Assembly: GCA_035532755.1 (NCBI GenBank)
Contig: DATKQI010000080.1
Location: 1-5,507 of the forward strand
Origin: DATKQI01 sp035532755
GTDB taxonomy: Bacteria > Pseudomonadota > Alphaproteobacteria > Acetobacterales > Acetobacteraceae
Direction of reading: 5' to 3'
DNA length: 5,507 nt
The notes under the pieces were generated by a model, which saw only the letters and a list, made by a program, of their open reading frames with translations, did not search any database and was not told the DNA's origin. Positions 1 through 5,507 of this stretch are shown here, piece by piece. A program made the position numbers and the translations under genes. Position 1 is the stretch's first letter, and the number at the start of each line of letters is the position of its first letter.

Positions 1-1
1 C

Positions 2-994
2 GCCGCGCTCGCCATCCCGCTCGCCGCTCCCTTCATCCGTAACGCCGAGGCCGCCGCGCCCCTGCTGCTCCGCTGCTCGGTCGATACCGCCCCCTCGCAC
101 CCGCGCAACATCAGCCTGCACGATTTCCTGGCCAAGGTGGAGCACGCCTCGAACGGCCGCGTGCAGACCAAGCTGTTCGAAAGCGGCGCCCTGTTCCCGG
201 ATCTGCACGTCGTCAAGGCGCTGGTGCAGGGCCAGGTGGAGCTCGCCTGTCCGGGCACCTGGACCCTGACCGGCTTCGTGCCCGACGCCGATTTCTCCGA
301 ACTCCCCGGCCTCTACGGCGTGCCCAGCGCGCGCGTGGACAAGGCCACCGACGGCGCGCCCGGCAGCTATGTGAACGGCGAACTGTCGCGCAAGCTCGGC
401 CTGCAGATGCTGGGTGGCTGGCTGAACTGGGGCTTCAACGCCTGGTTCTCTTCCAAGAAACCGATAAATTCACTGGCCGATCTGCGCGGGATGAAGCTGC
501 GCAGCCCGGGCGGGGTGCTCAATTCCTGGCGCATCAACTACTTCGGCGGCCTGCCCAACGTGACCGCCTGGCCGGAGGTGCCGCTGGGGATGTCGCAGGG
601 CAATTTCGACGGCCTCATCACCACCAACGAAAGCGCGCGCACCGCCAAATTGTATGATTCCGGGTTGCGCCACTCGCTCCAGGACGAGCAGGCGTTCTCC
701 TATTATGCGCCGATGATGAACCGCGGGTTCTGGAACAAGCTCGGCCCGAAGCTGCAAGCGGACATCCTGCATCTCTGGGCGGAGAACCTGCCCGCCTACC
801 GCGCGCGCAGTGCCGCCACACAGAGCACGGCGCGGGCCGCGCTGACCCATCACGGCGTGACCTTCGCCGACGTCTCCCCGGCCGAGCGGGAGGCGGTGCG
901 CCGGAAGATGCTGCCCCTCCAGGCCAAGGCCGCGGCGGCGGCGCATATGTCGCCGCATTTGGTCAAGCTGGTGATGGACTCCGTGGGGGCCTGA
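2..994 (+). CDS. TRAP transporter substrate-binding protein, DctP family (5' truncated by window edge), copy 1
   Basis: Periplasmic solute receptor of a TRAP transporter (DctP family), which would capture a substrate and deliver it to the DctQM membrane complex encoded downstream. The reading frame is open from base 2, so the start codon and the n-region of the signal peptide lie upstream of the window; 330 residues plus the TGA are visible. The visible start (AALAIPLAAPF, then AEAAAP) is the hydrophobic end and cleavage region of a signal peptide. Family marks are GMKLRSPGG, whose Arg (codon 500-502) matches the conserved TRAP-binding-protein Arg that usually pairs with a substrate carboxylate, and WPEVPLGMSQGNFDGL, the family's late helix motif. 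It aligns without a gap to the next gene with about 69% identity, missing only about 15 N-terminal residues. The 107-base gap before copy 2 holds a strong hairpin. Family assignment is firm; the substrate is unknown. Confidence 0.93.
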   Translation, partial: AALAIPLAAPFIRNAEAAAPLLLRCSVDTAPSHPRNISLHDFLAKVEHASNGRVQTKLFESGALFPDLHVVKALVQGQVELACPGTWTLTGFVPDADFSELPGLYGVPSARVDKATDGAPGSYVNGELSRKLGLQMLGGWLNWGFNAWFSSKKPINSLADLRGMKLRSPGGVLNSWRINYFGGLPNVTAWPEVPLGMSQGNFDGLITTNESARTAKLYDSGLRHSLQDEQAFSYYAPMMNRGFWNKLGPKLQADILHLWAENLPAYRARSAATQSTARAALTHHGVTFADVSPAEREAVRRKMLPLQAKAAAAAHMSPHLVKLVMDSVGA

Positions 995-1017
995 TTCGCG
1001 GCTTCGGGCCTGAAACC

Positions 1018-1052
1018 CGGGGTGGGGGTTTGCTTGACGGACCCCCACCCCG
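1018..1052 (+). other. Intercistronic GC-rich hairpin (possible attenuator, mRNA-stabilising or weak terminator element)
   Basis: Bases 1018-1029 pair perfectly with 1041-1052, giving a 12-bp stem of mostly G-C pairs with an 11-base loop (two extra G-T pairs could shorten the loop to 7). It begins 24 bases after the stop of the first binding-protein gene. No T-run follows (the next bases are CGTGCACTACG), so it is not a classic intrinsic terminator. Hairpins at the 3' end of binding-protein genes often protect the upstream mRNA or reduce read-through, giving more receptor than permease; that role here is inference. Confidence 0.6.
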
Positions 1053-1090
1053 CGTGCACTACGCCGGCCGTCCTCTGTACTCACCTTTCC

Positions 1091-1096
1091 GGGAGG
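1091..1096 (+). promoter_or_regulatory. Shine-Dalgarno of the second binding-protein gene
   Basis: GGGAGG lies 5 bases before the ATG at 1102. It is the strongest ribosome-binding site in the window and fixes the start at 1102 rather than at the out-of-frame ATG-free codons nearby. The permease genes downstream have only weak sites, which fits high synthesis of the soluble receptor relative to the membrane subunits. Confidence 0.75.
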
Positions 1097-1101
1097 CTTG
1101 A

Positions 1102-2139
1102 ATGTCCATCATCCTGACCCGCCGCGCCTTCGGCGCCGCGGCAACTGCCGCCGCGGCGGCCCCGCTCGCCGCGCCCTTCGTTTCCCGCGCCGAGGCCGCC
1201 GCGCCGTTGCTGCTGCGCTGCTCGCTCGACACCGAACCCACCCATCCGCGCAATGTCGCGTTCCGCGACTTCCTGGCGAAGATCGAGAAGGCCTCGGACG
1301 GCAAGATCAAGACCAAGCTGTTCCAGTCCGGCGCGCTGTTCCCCGATCTGCACGTGGTGAAGGCGCTGGTGCAGGGCCAGGTGGAGATGGCCTGCCCCGG
1401 CACCTGGACCATCACCGGCTTCGTGCCGGATGCCGATTTCTCCCAGCTCGCGGCGTTCTACGGCCGGCCGATCGATCTGGTGCACAAGGCCACCGACGGC
1501 TCGGCGGGGCAGTTCGTCAACGCCGAGATCGCCAAGAAGCTGCATCTGCACGTGCTGGGCGGCTGGTTCGACCTCGGCTTCAACAACTGGTACTCGACCA
1601 AGAAGCCGCTCACCTCGCTCGCCAGCCTGAAGGGCATGAAGCTGCGCAGCCCGGGCGGCGTGCTGAACTCCTGGCGCATCCGCTTCTTCGGCGGCATCGC
1701 CAATGTCACCGCCTGGCCGGACGTGCCGCTGGCGATGTCGCAGGGCACGTTCGACGGCCTCATCACCACCAACGAGAGCGCCAACAGTTCGAAGCTGTTC
1801 GATTCCGGACTGCGGCACTCGCTGCAGGACCATCAGGGCATGGGCCTCTATGTGCCGCTGGTGAACCCGGCATTCTGGGCCAAGATGGGGCCGCAGTTGC
1901 AGCAGACCGTCACCAAGCTGTGGGTCGACAACCTGCCGGCCTACCGCGCGAACACCGCCAAGGCCCAGCACGAGGGCCGTCTGGCGCTCGCCAAGCAGGG
2001 CGTGACGTTCGTCGACGTCAGCCAGGCCGAGCGCGACGCGGTGCGCAAGAAGATGCTGCCGGACCAGGACAAGGCCGCCGCCGGCGCGCATATGTCGCCG
2101 AAGCTGGTGAAGCTGGTCATGGCGGATGTCGGCGCCTGA
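1102..2139 (+). CDS. TRAP transporter substrate-binding protein, DctP family, Tat-exported, copy 2
   Basis: Complete 345-residue periplasmic receptor of a TRAP transporter, a usual length for the family. The N-terminus reads MSIILTRRAFG followed by an Ala-rich stretch and AEAAAP: a twin-arginine (Tat) signal with Arg7-Arg8, probably cleaved around residues 30-34, so the protein would be exported folded. Mature-domain marks are GMKLRSPGG (Arg182, the likely carboxylate-binding Arg of TRAP receptors) and WPDVPLAMSQGTFDGL (residues 205-220). The only two cysteines, Cys40 and Cys98, are both kept in copy 1. The start is set by GGGAGG 5 bases upstream. Its last 14 bases overlap the start of dctQ, so it is the receptor most tightly linked to the permease. 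It shares 227 of 330 aligned residues with copy 1. The substrate is not deducible; a carboxylate-bearing solute is the family expectation. Confidence 0.95.
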   Translation: MSIILTRRAFGAAATAAAAAPLAAPFVSRAEAAAPLLLRCSLDTEPTHPRNVAFRDFLAKIEKASDGKIKTKLFQSGALFPDLHVVKALVQGQVEMACPGTWTITGFVPDADFSQLAAFYGRPIDLVHKATDGSAGQFVNAEIAKKLHLHVLGGWFDLGFNNWYSTKKPLTSLASLKGMKLRSPGGVLNSWRIRFFGGIANVTAWPDVPLAMSQGTFDGLITTNESANSSKLFDSGLRHSLQDHQGMGLYVPLVNPAFWAKMGPQLQQTVTKLWVDNLPAYRANTAKAQHEGRLALAKQGVTFVDVSQAERDAVRKKMLPDQDKAAAGAHMSPKLVKLVMADVGA

Positions 2140-2713
2140 GCAGGGCCGGGCGGCGCGGGTGTTCACCCGCGTCGCCGACGCCTGGAACCGGATCGAACGC
2201 CTGCTGGTCGGTCTGCTCGGCGCCTTCGCGATGATCATCGCGGTGGTGCAGGTGTTTGGCCGCTATATCGATCCGGCGAATGCGATCAACTGGGCCGAGG
2301 AAGTGATCGTCTATGTGATGGTCTGGGCCATCATGATCATCGCCAGCCAGCTGGTGCGCACCGACGGCATGGTGCGCCCCGATCTGGTGCTGCGCCTGCT
2401 CTCGCCCGGGGTGCAGCGCTGGGTGGAGACGTTCAACTGCCTGGTGGCGATCGCATTCACCTTCGGCCTCCTGTGGTACGGCTGGGCGGTCGTCGGCACC
2501 GCGGTGCTGCTCGATCAGCGCAGCTCGTCGGATCTGCAATTCCCGATCTGGATCTACTACACCGCGCTGCCCACCGGCGGCGCGCTGATGCTGGGGCGCT
2601 ATGTGATCCGGCTGATCCGCTATCTGTTCGTCTTCGACCCCAAGACTATGACAGTCGGCCACAGCCTCGCGCACGAGGCACCGGCCGACCTGATCGCCTC
2701 GCTGACCGAATAG
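2126..2713 (+). CDS. TRAP transporter small permease subunit, DctQ family
   Basis: 195-residue integral membrane protein, the small subunit that binds and stabilises DctM in the inner membrane. Four membrane segments can be seen at about residues 26-47, 57-77, 100-128 and 141-168. INWAEEVIVYVMVW (residues 54-67) is the family signature: a Trp-Ala-Glu-Glu entry to the second segment. The N-terminal 20 residues and the C-terminal tail after about residue 170 are hydrophilic. The ATG at 2126 lies inside the preceding gene (14-base overlap) with only a poor Shine-Dalgarno, so its translation probably depends on ribosomes finishing the binding protein. A GTG at 2159 is a possible alternative start that would remove 11 residues without touching the membrane segments. 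dctM begins 12 bases after the stop. The family call is firm from topology, motif and position between dctP and dctM. Confidence 0.93.
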   Translation: MSAPEQGRAARVFTRVADAWNRIERLLVGLLGAFAMIIAVVQVFGRYIDPANAINWAEEVIVYVMVWAIMIIASQLVRTDGMVRPDLVLRLLSPGVQRWVETFNCLVAIAFTFGLLWYGWAVVGTAVLLDQRSSSDLQFPIWIYYTALPTGGALMLGRYVIRLIRYLFVFDPKTMTVGHSLAHEAPADLIASLTE

Positions 2714-2725
2714 GCCGCCCGCGCG

Positions 2726-4006
2726 ATGTTCACCGTCGGTTTCCTGGTGCTGTTCTTCGGCCTGCTGGCCGCGGGCATGCCGATCTTCCTGGTGCTCGGC
2801 GCCTGCGCCGCGGTGCTCTATTGGGTTTCGGGCCAGCCGATGATCGGGCTGGCCCAGAACATGATCGACCAGCTCAATTCCAGCACGCTGATGTCGCTGC
2901 CCCTGTTCGTCATGGCGGCGGCGTTCATGCGCCGTGGCGGCGTGGCGCAGGCGCTGGTGGACCTGTCCGCCGCCTGGCTGGGCGGCGTGAAGGGCTCGCT
3001 CGGGCTGGTCGCGGTGGTGTCCTGCGCGCTGTTCGCGGCGATTTCCGGGTCCTCGGTCGCCACCGCGCTGGCGATGGGCACGATCCTGCTGCCGGCGATG
3101 ATCGCGCGCGGCTATCCGCGCTCCTTCGCGCTCGGCGTGCTGGGCGCCTCGGGCACGATCGGCGTGGTGATCCCGCCCTCGCTGGCGCTGATCCTGTATG
3201 GGATCGTCACCGAGCAATCGGTGCCGCGGCTCTTTTTGGCCGGCATCATTCCGGGCTTGCTGCAGGCGGGGGCGTTCTTCGTCTGGGTGCTGTGGTATGC
3301 GCGGCACAAGAACTTCCCGTCCGAGCCGTCGCTGCCGTTCGCCCAGCGGCTGCGCGTCACCTGGCGGGGCCTGCCGGCGATGGCGGTGCCGGTGGTGGTC
3401 CTGGTGGGCATCTATGGCGGGTTCATGACGGTGACGGAATCGGCGGCGATGGCCGCGGTCACCTCGCTGCTGGTCAGCGTGTTCGTCTATCGCGGCTTCC
3501 GCTGGACCCGCACGCTGGATGTGATCGCCGAGGCGCTGTCGTCCGCCGGCGTCATCATGCTGATCATCGCCACCGCGCTGGTGTTCGGCCACTGGATGAC
3601 GGGATCGGGCGTGCCGGCGCAGATCGTGGAATTCGCCACCCATCAGGGGCTCAGCACCTGGGAGTTCCTGCTGGCGACCAACATCATGCTGCTGATCATC
3701 GGCTGCTTCCTGGAAGTGGTCAGCACGTTGTTGCTGGTGATGCCGATCCTGGCGCCGGTACTGGTGCCGCTCGGGATCGATCCGGTGCATTTCGGCATCA
3801 TCTTCACCCACAACATGGAGGTGGGGCTGGTGCATCCGCCGGTGGGGCTGAACCTTTACGTGCTGTCCACCATCTCCGACGCGCCGATCGGCGAGGTGAT
3901 CCGGGGGATCCTGCCTTTCCTGGTGATCCTGCTGCTGGTGCTGGGGCTGATCACCTACTGGCCGGCGATGACGTTGTGGCTGCCGAACCTGGTGTTCGGA
4001 AAATGA
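2726..4006 (+). CDS. TRAP transporter large permease subunit, DctM family
   Basis: 426-residue polytopic membrane protein, the transport-catalysing subunit of the TRAP importer, which uses an ion gradient (usually Na+) rather than ATP. Its length is typical and hydrophobic segments run throughout, in line with the usual 11-12 helices. Family motifs in order: LPLFVMAAAFMRRGG (58-72), ISGSSVATA (106-114), GASGTIGVVIPPS (140-152), LAGIIPGLLQ (171-180), GGFMTVTESAA (231-241), GCFLEVVSTLLLVMPIL (326-342) and GLVHPPVGLNLYVL (367-380). The PTE triplet common in the fifth motif is VTE here, a mild variant. The start is 12 bases after dctQ with no clear Shine-Dalgarno, so coupling from dctQ is likely. 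Its TGA overlaps the ATG of the acyltransferase gene (ATGA at 4003-4006). Call very firm; substrate unknown. Confidence 0.96.
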   Translation: MFTVGFLVLFFGLLAAGMPIFLVLGACAAVLYWVSGQPMIGLAQNMIDQLNSSTLMSLPLFVMAAAFMRRGGVAQALVDLSAAWLGGVKGSLGLVAVVSCALFAAISGSSVATALAMGTILLPAMIARGYPRSFALGVLGASGTIGVVIPPSLALILYGIVTEQSVPRLFLAGIIPGLLQAGAFFVWVLWYARHKNFPSEPSLPFAQRLRVTWRGLPAMAVPVVVLVGIYGGFMTVTESAAMAAVTSLLVSVFVYRGFRWTRTLDVIAEALSSAGVIMLIIATALVFGHWMTGSGVPAQIVEFATHQGLSTWEFLLATNIMLLIIGCFLEVVSTLLLVMPILAPVLVPLGIDPVHFGIIFTHNMEVGLVHPPVGLNLYVLSTISDAPIGEVIRGILPFLVILLLVLGLITYWPAMTLWLPNLVFGK

Positions 4007-5256
4007 GCGGGGCCGTCCCCGGCGAAGCGAGGGCCGTCGCGACGAGTCGGACGGGAGGCGGCTTCAGGGCCGACGGTTCGGCCGCGACGGCGCCGGTCCC
4101 GAGCTATCCGGCGCTCACCGGCCTGCGCTTCTTTGCCGCGTTCTCGATCGTGCTGTGGCATTCGCAGACCGGGTATTTCTTTCCGGCCAACGCCTTCCTG
4201 CCGTTCATGCTGGCCGGCGCGGTGCCGCTGTTCTTCGTGCTGTCGGGTTTCGTGTTGACGGTCAACGCGCCGAAATACCGCCGCAAATCGGATTTCCTGG
4301 TGGCACGTATTGCCCGGGTCTGGCCGGGGCACATGTCGGCGTTGGTGTTCCTGTTCGCCATCTTCTGGCCGTACAGCCTCAGCCTGCTGCACGGGGCGGC
4401 CAATCTGGGACGTTTCGCGGCGAACGTCACGCTCCTGCAGGCCTGGTCGCCGCAGATGGCGACGTACTGGTCGTTGAACGCGCCGTCTTGGTCGGTGTCG
4501 GTGGAATTGTGCTTCTACGTGCTGTTTCCATTCCTGCTGCCCTGGCTGGCGCGCCGGCCGGCACGTCGGATGCTAGCGCTGGTGGGCATCGCGGTCGGCT
4601 TCATCCTTGTCATCGGCAAGGCGTTTCCGCATATCGATCCGCTCTGGCTCGGCGACATCAGCCCGGTGATCAATATCCCGACCTTCGCCTGCGGGATCGT
4701 CGCTGCATCTGTGCTGCGGCGCTTGCCCGTCAGTACGGCGGGGTTTGCCGGATCCAGCGCGATCGAACTGGCGGCGCTGGCATTCGCGATCTGGGGCAAT
4801 GCATGGTTCGCGTCCGTGGCAGGGATTGGATGGCCGCCGGGACTCGCCGCATTCGTGCAGATTTCGGGTGCGGTGCCCGGCTACACGCTGTTGATCCTTG
4901 CCCTTGCCCGTTATCGCGGGGTGGTCTCGTGGGTGCTGTCGTTGCGCTTGGCGGTATATCTGGGAGAAATTAGCTACACGATCTACCTGTTCCACCAGCT
5001 CGTCATTCGCGCGCACTCGTCCTACCAGAGCTGGCACACCGGCTGGCGGGGGCAGTTTGCGGCGCTGCCGATCTGGTGGCAGTACGCGGCGCTGTTGCTC
5101 GGGATTCTGGTGATCGCCATGGCCTCGCACCATCTGATCGAGCAGCCCGCACGGCGCGGCATGGTGGCCCTCTGGCGCCGCCGGCGGGCCGCCCCGGTTG
5201 ACCCCGCGCGCTCCCCGGCTATCGTCGCCCGTATCACCCAAGGCGATCACCCATGA
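4003..5256 (+). CDS. Membrane acyltransferase, acyltransferase-3 family (OafA-like)
   Basis: 417-residue integral membrane protein of the acyltransferase-3 family, whose members move acetyl or other acyl groups onto sugars, lipids, peptides or antibiotics at the inner membrane. Seen in order: a 34-residue polar N-terminal tail; LTGLR then LWH, an exact Arg-x10-His motif (Arg42, His53) that is the family's catalytic signature; FFVLSGFVLT (77-86); ARIARVWP (101-108); PSWSVSVELCFYVLFP (161-176); LGEISYTIYLFH (320-331); and HHLIEQPAR (376-384). About ten membrane segments are likely. There is no appended SGNH domain. The ATG at 4003 overlaps the dctM stop and is the only good start, since the next in-frame ATG (Met69) would cut off the catalytic motif. 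Codons ending in A or T look more frequent here than in dctM (for example around 4950-4980), hinting at different ancestry. The acceptor is unknown and the link to the transporter is positional only. Confidence 0.93.
   Translation: MSGAVPGEARAVATSRTGGGFRADGSAATAPVPSYPALTGLRFFAAFSIVLWHSQTGYFFPANAFLPFMLAGAVPLFFVLSGFVLTVNAPKYRRKSDFLVARIARVWPGHMSALVFLFAIFWPYSLSLLHGAANLGRFAANVTLLQAWSPQMATYWSLNAPSWSVSVELCFYVLFPFLLPWLARRPARRMLALVGIAVGFILVIGKAFPHIDPLWLGDISPVINIPTFACGIVAASVLRRLPVSTAGFAGSSAIELAALAFAIWGNAWFASVAGIGWPPGLAAFVQISGAVPGYTLLILALARYRGVVSWVLSLRLAVYLGEISYTIYLFHQLVIRAHSSYQSWHTGWRGQFAALPIWWQYAALLLGILVIAMASHHLIEQPARRGMVALWRRRRAAPVDPARSPAIVARITQGDHP
5240..5243 (+). promoter_or_regulatory. Shine-Dalgarno of the monooxygenase gene inside the acyltransferase 3' end
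   Basis: AAGG followed by CGA, ending 9 bases before the ATG at 5253, is a plausible ribosome-binding site embedded in the last codons of the acyltransferase. Together with the ATGA overlap it supports the 5253 start and coupled translation. Confidence 0.5.
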
Positions 5257-5507
5257 CCAAGCCCTATCTCCGCAGCGGCATCTTCCTCGCCCCGTTCCAC
5301 GCCATGGACGAGAACCCCACGCTCGCGATCGAGCGCGACCTGGAACTGGTGCAGCACCTCGATCGGCTGGGCTATCACGAGGCCTGGATCGGCGAGCATC
5401 ATTCCGGCGGCTTCGAGATCATCGCCGCCCCCGAAGTATTCATCGCCACCGCCGCGGAGCGCACCCGCCATATCCGCCTCGGCACCGGCGTCGTGTCGCT
5501 GCCGTAC
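5253..5507 (+). CDS. Luciferase-like (LLM class) flavin-dependent monooxygenase, 3' truncated by window edge
   Basis: The first 85 codons of a gene that leaves the window without a stop. The protein begins MTKPYLRSGIFLAPFHAMDE, continues through ERDLELVQHLDRLGYHEAWIGEHH (residues 28-51) and reaches APEVFIATAAERTRHIRLGTGVVSLPY (59-85). This is the N-terminal part of the bacterial-luciferase TIM barrel: strand 1, the helix with an LGY turn, the second strand with the EHH motif, and the RIRLGTGV strand typical of the class. Such enzymes use reduced FMN and O2 to hydroxylate or otherwise oxidise a small organic substrate in the cytoplasm. The pattern recalls the subgroup often labelled limonene 1,2-monooxygenase in genomes, a label that is weak evidence for the substrate. 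The ATG overlaps the acyltransferase stop (ATGA, 5253-5256), so it is probably co-translated with it. The FMN contacts in the C-terminal part are not visible. Confidence 0.9.
   Translation, partial: MTKPYLRSGIFLAPFHAMDENPTLAIERDLELVQHLDRLGYHEAWIGEHHSGGFEIIAAPEVFIATAAERTRHIRLGTGVVSLPY

Larger units (their letters stand above)
2..2139 (+). repeat. Tandem gene duplication of the TRAP binding protein
   Basis: Bases 2-994 and 1147-2139 are two copies of the same 993-base coding stretch at a constant offset of 1145 bases, both ending in a TGA. Proteins align with no insertion or deletion. The longest identical DNA run I found is 27 bases (215-241 against 1360-1386), and a further well-kept block encodes the GMKLRSPGGVLNSWRI motif. 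Divergence at many third positions and scattered replacements suggest an old duplication held by selection rather than a recent copy. Confidence 0.9.

Noticed and set aside
1018..1060. Reading the strong hairpin as a Rho-independent terminator
   Set aside because: No T-run follows the stem, and the downstream genes form a natural operon with the upstream one, so full termination is unlikely.
1034..1062. Possible promoter: TTGACG as -35 with a -10 about 17 bases on
   Set aside because: The matching -10 position reads CACTAC, a poor match, and the -35 lies inside the hairpin loop. Not strong enough to annotate, though a promoter of another sigma class cannot be excluded.
1081..2238. 385-codon open frame on the - strand opposite the second receptor, with a similar one opposite the first (470-1084)
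   Set aside because: The two antisense frames resemble each other only because the sense genes are paralogues. Composition is shadow-like, with no family motif.
2117..3835. 572-codon open frame on the - strand
   Set aside because: Composition rich in His, Gln, Arg and Asp is typical of the antisense of a high-GC membrane-protein gene; no domain is recognisable and dctQM on the other strand is certain.
2473..4002. Long + strand open frame across dctQ/dctM that is continuous with the acyltransferase frame
   Set aside because: The upstream 510 codons are Arg/Gly/Ala-rich and match no family; they are an out-of-frame shadow of GC-rich dctM. Family homology and the ATGA overlap place the real start at 4003.
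4008..4021. Small hairpin CGGGG-CCGT-CCCCG just after the acyltransferase start codon
   Set aside because: A 5-bp stem is common by chance in DNA this GC-rich and lies within codons; no other sign of a regulatory role.

Overview
The window comes from a GC-rich bacterial chromosome, most likely an alphaproteobacterium. The taxon is an inference from base composition, near-exclusive G/C-ending codons, a Tat-exported TRAP binding protein and the gene mix; an acetic-acid-bacterium/Rhodospirillales-type host would fit, but nothing here proves it. All six protein genes lie on the + strand, tightly packed, and read as one operon that runs off both ends of the window.

Layout: (1) positions 2-994, the 3' part of a TRAP-type periplasmic substrate-binding protein (DctP family); (2) a 107-base gap holding a perfect 12-bp GC-rich hairpin and a strong Shine-Dalgarno; (3) 1102-2139, a complete second DctP-family protein that is a tandem paralogue of the first (227 of 330 aligned residues identical by hand count, no gaps); (4) 2126-2713, the small membrane subunit DctQ, whose start lies inside the end of the preceding gene; (5) 2726-4006, the large membrane subunit DctM; (6) 4003-5256, an integral-membrane acyltransferase-3 family protein joined to dctM by an ATGA overlap; (7) 5253 to the window end, the N-terminus of a luciferase-like flavin-dependent monooxygenase, again joined by ATGA.

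Together these make a complete sodium- or proton-driven TRAP importer with two alternative binding proteins for one membrane permease, followed by two putative enzymes under apparent translational coupling. A simple reading is uptake of an organic acid or similar solute, plus a flavin monooxygenase that may oxidise it or a related compound. The role of the acyltransferase in such an operon is unclear. The substrate cannot be read from the sequence. No mobile element, CRISPR array, tRNA or rRNA is visible. The most notable points are the gap-free tandem duplication with patchy divergence, the hairpin between the two copies, and the acyltransferase and monooxygenase fused by start/stop overlap to a transporter operon.
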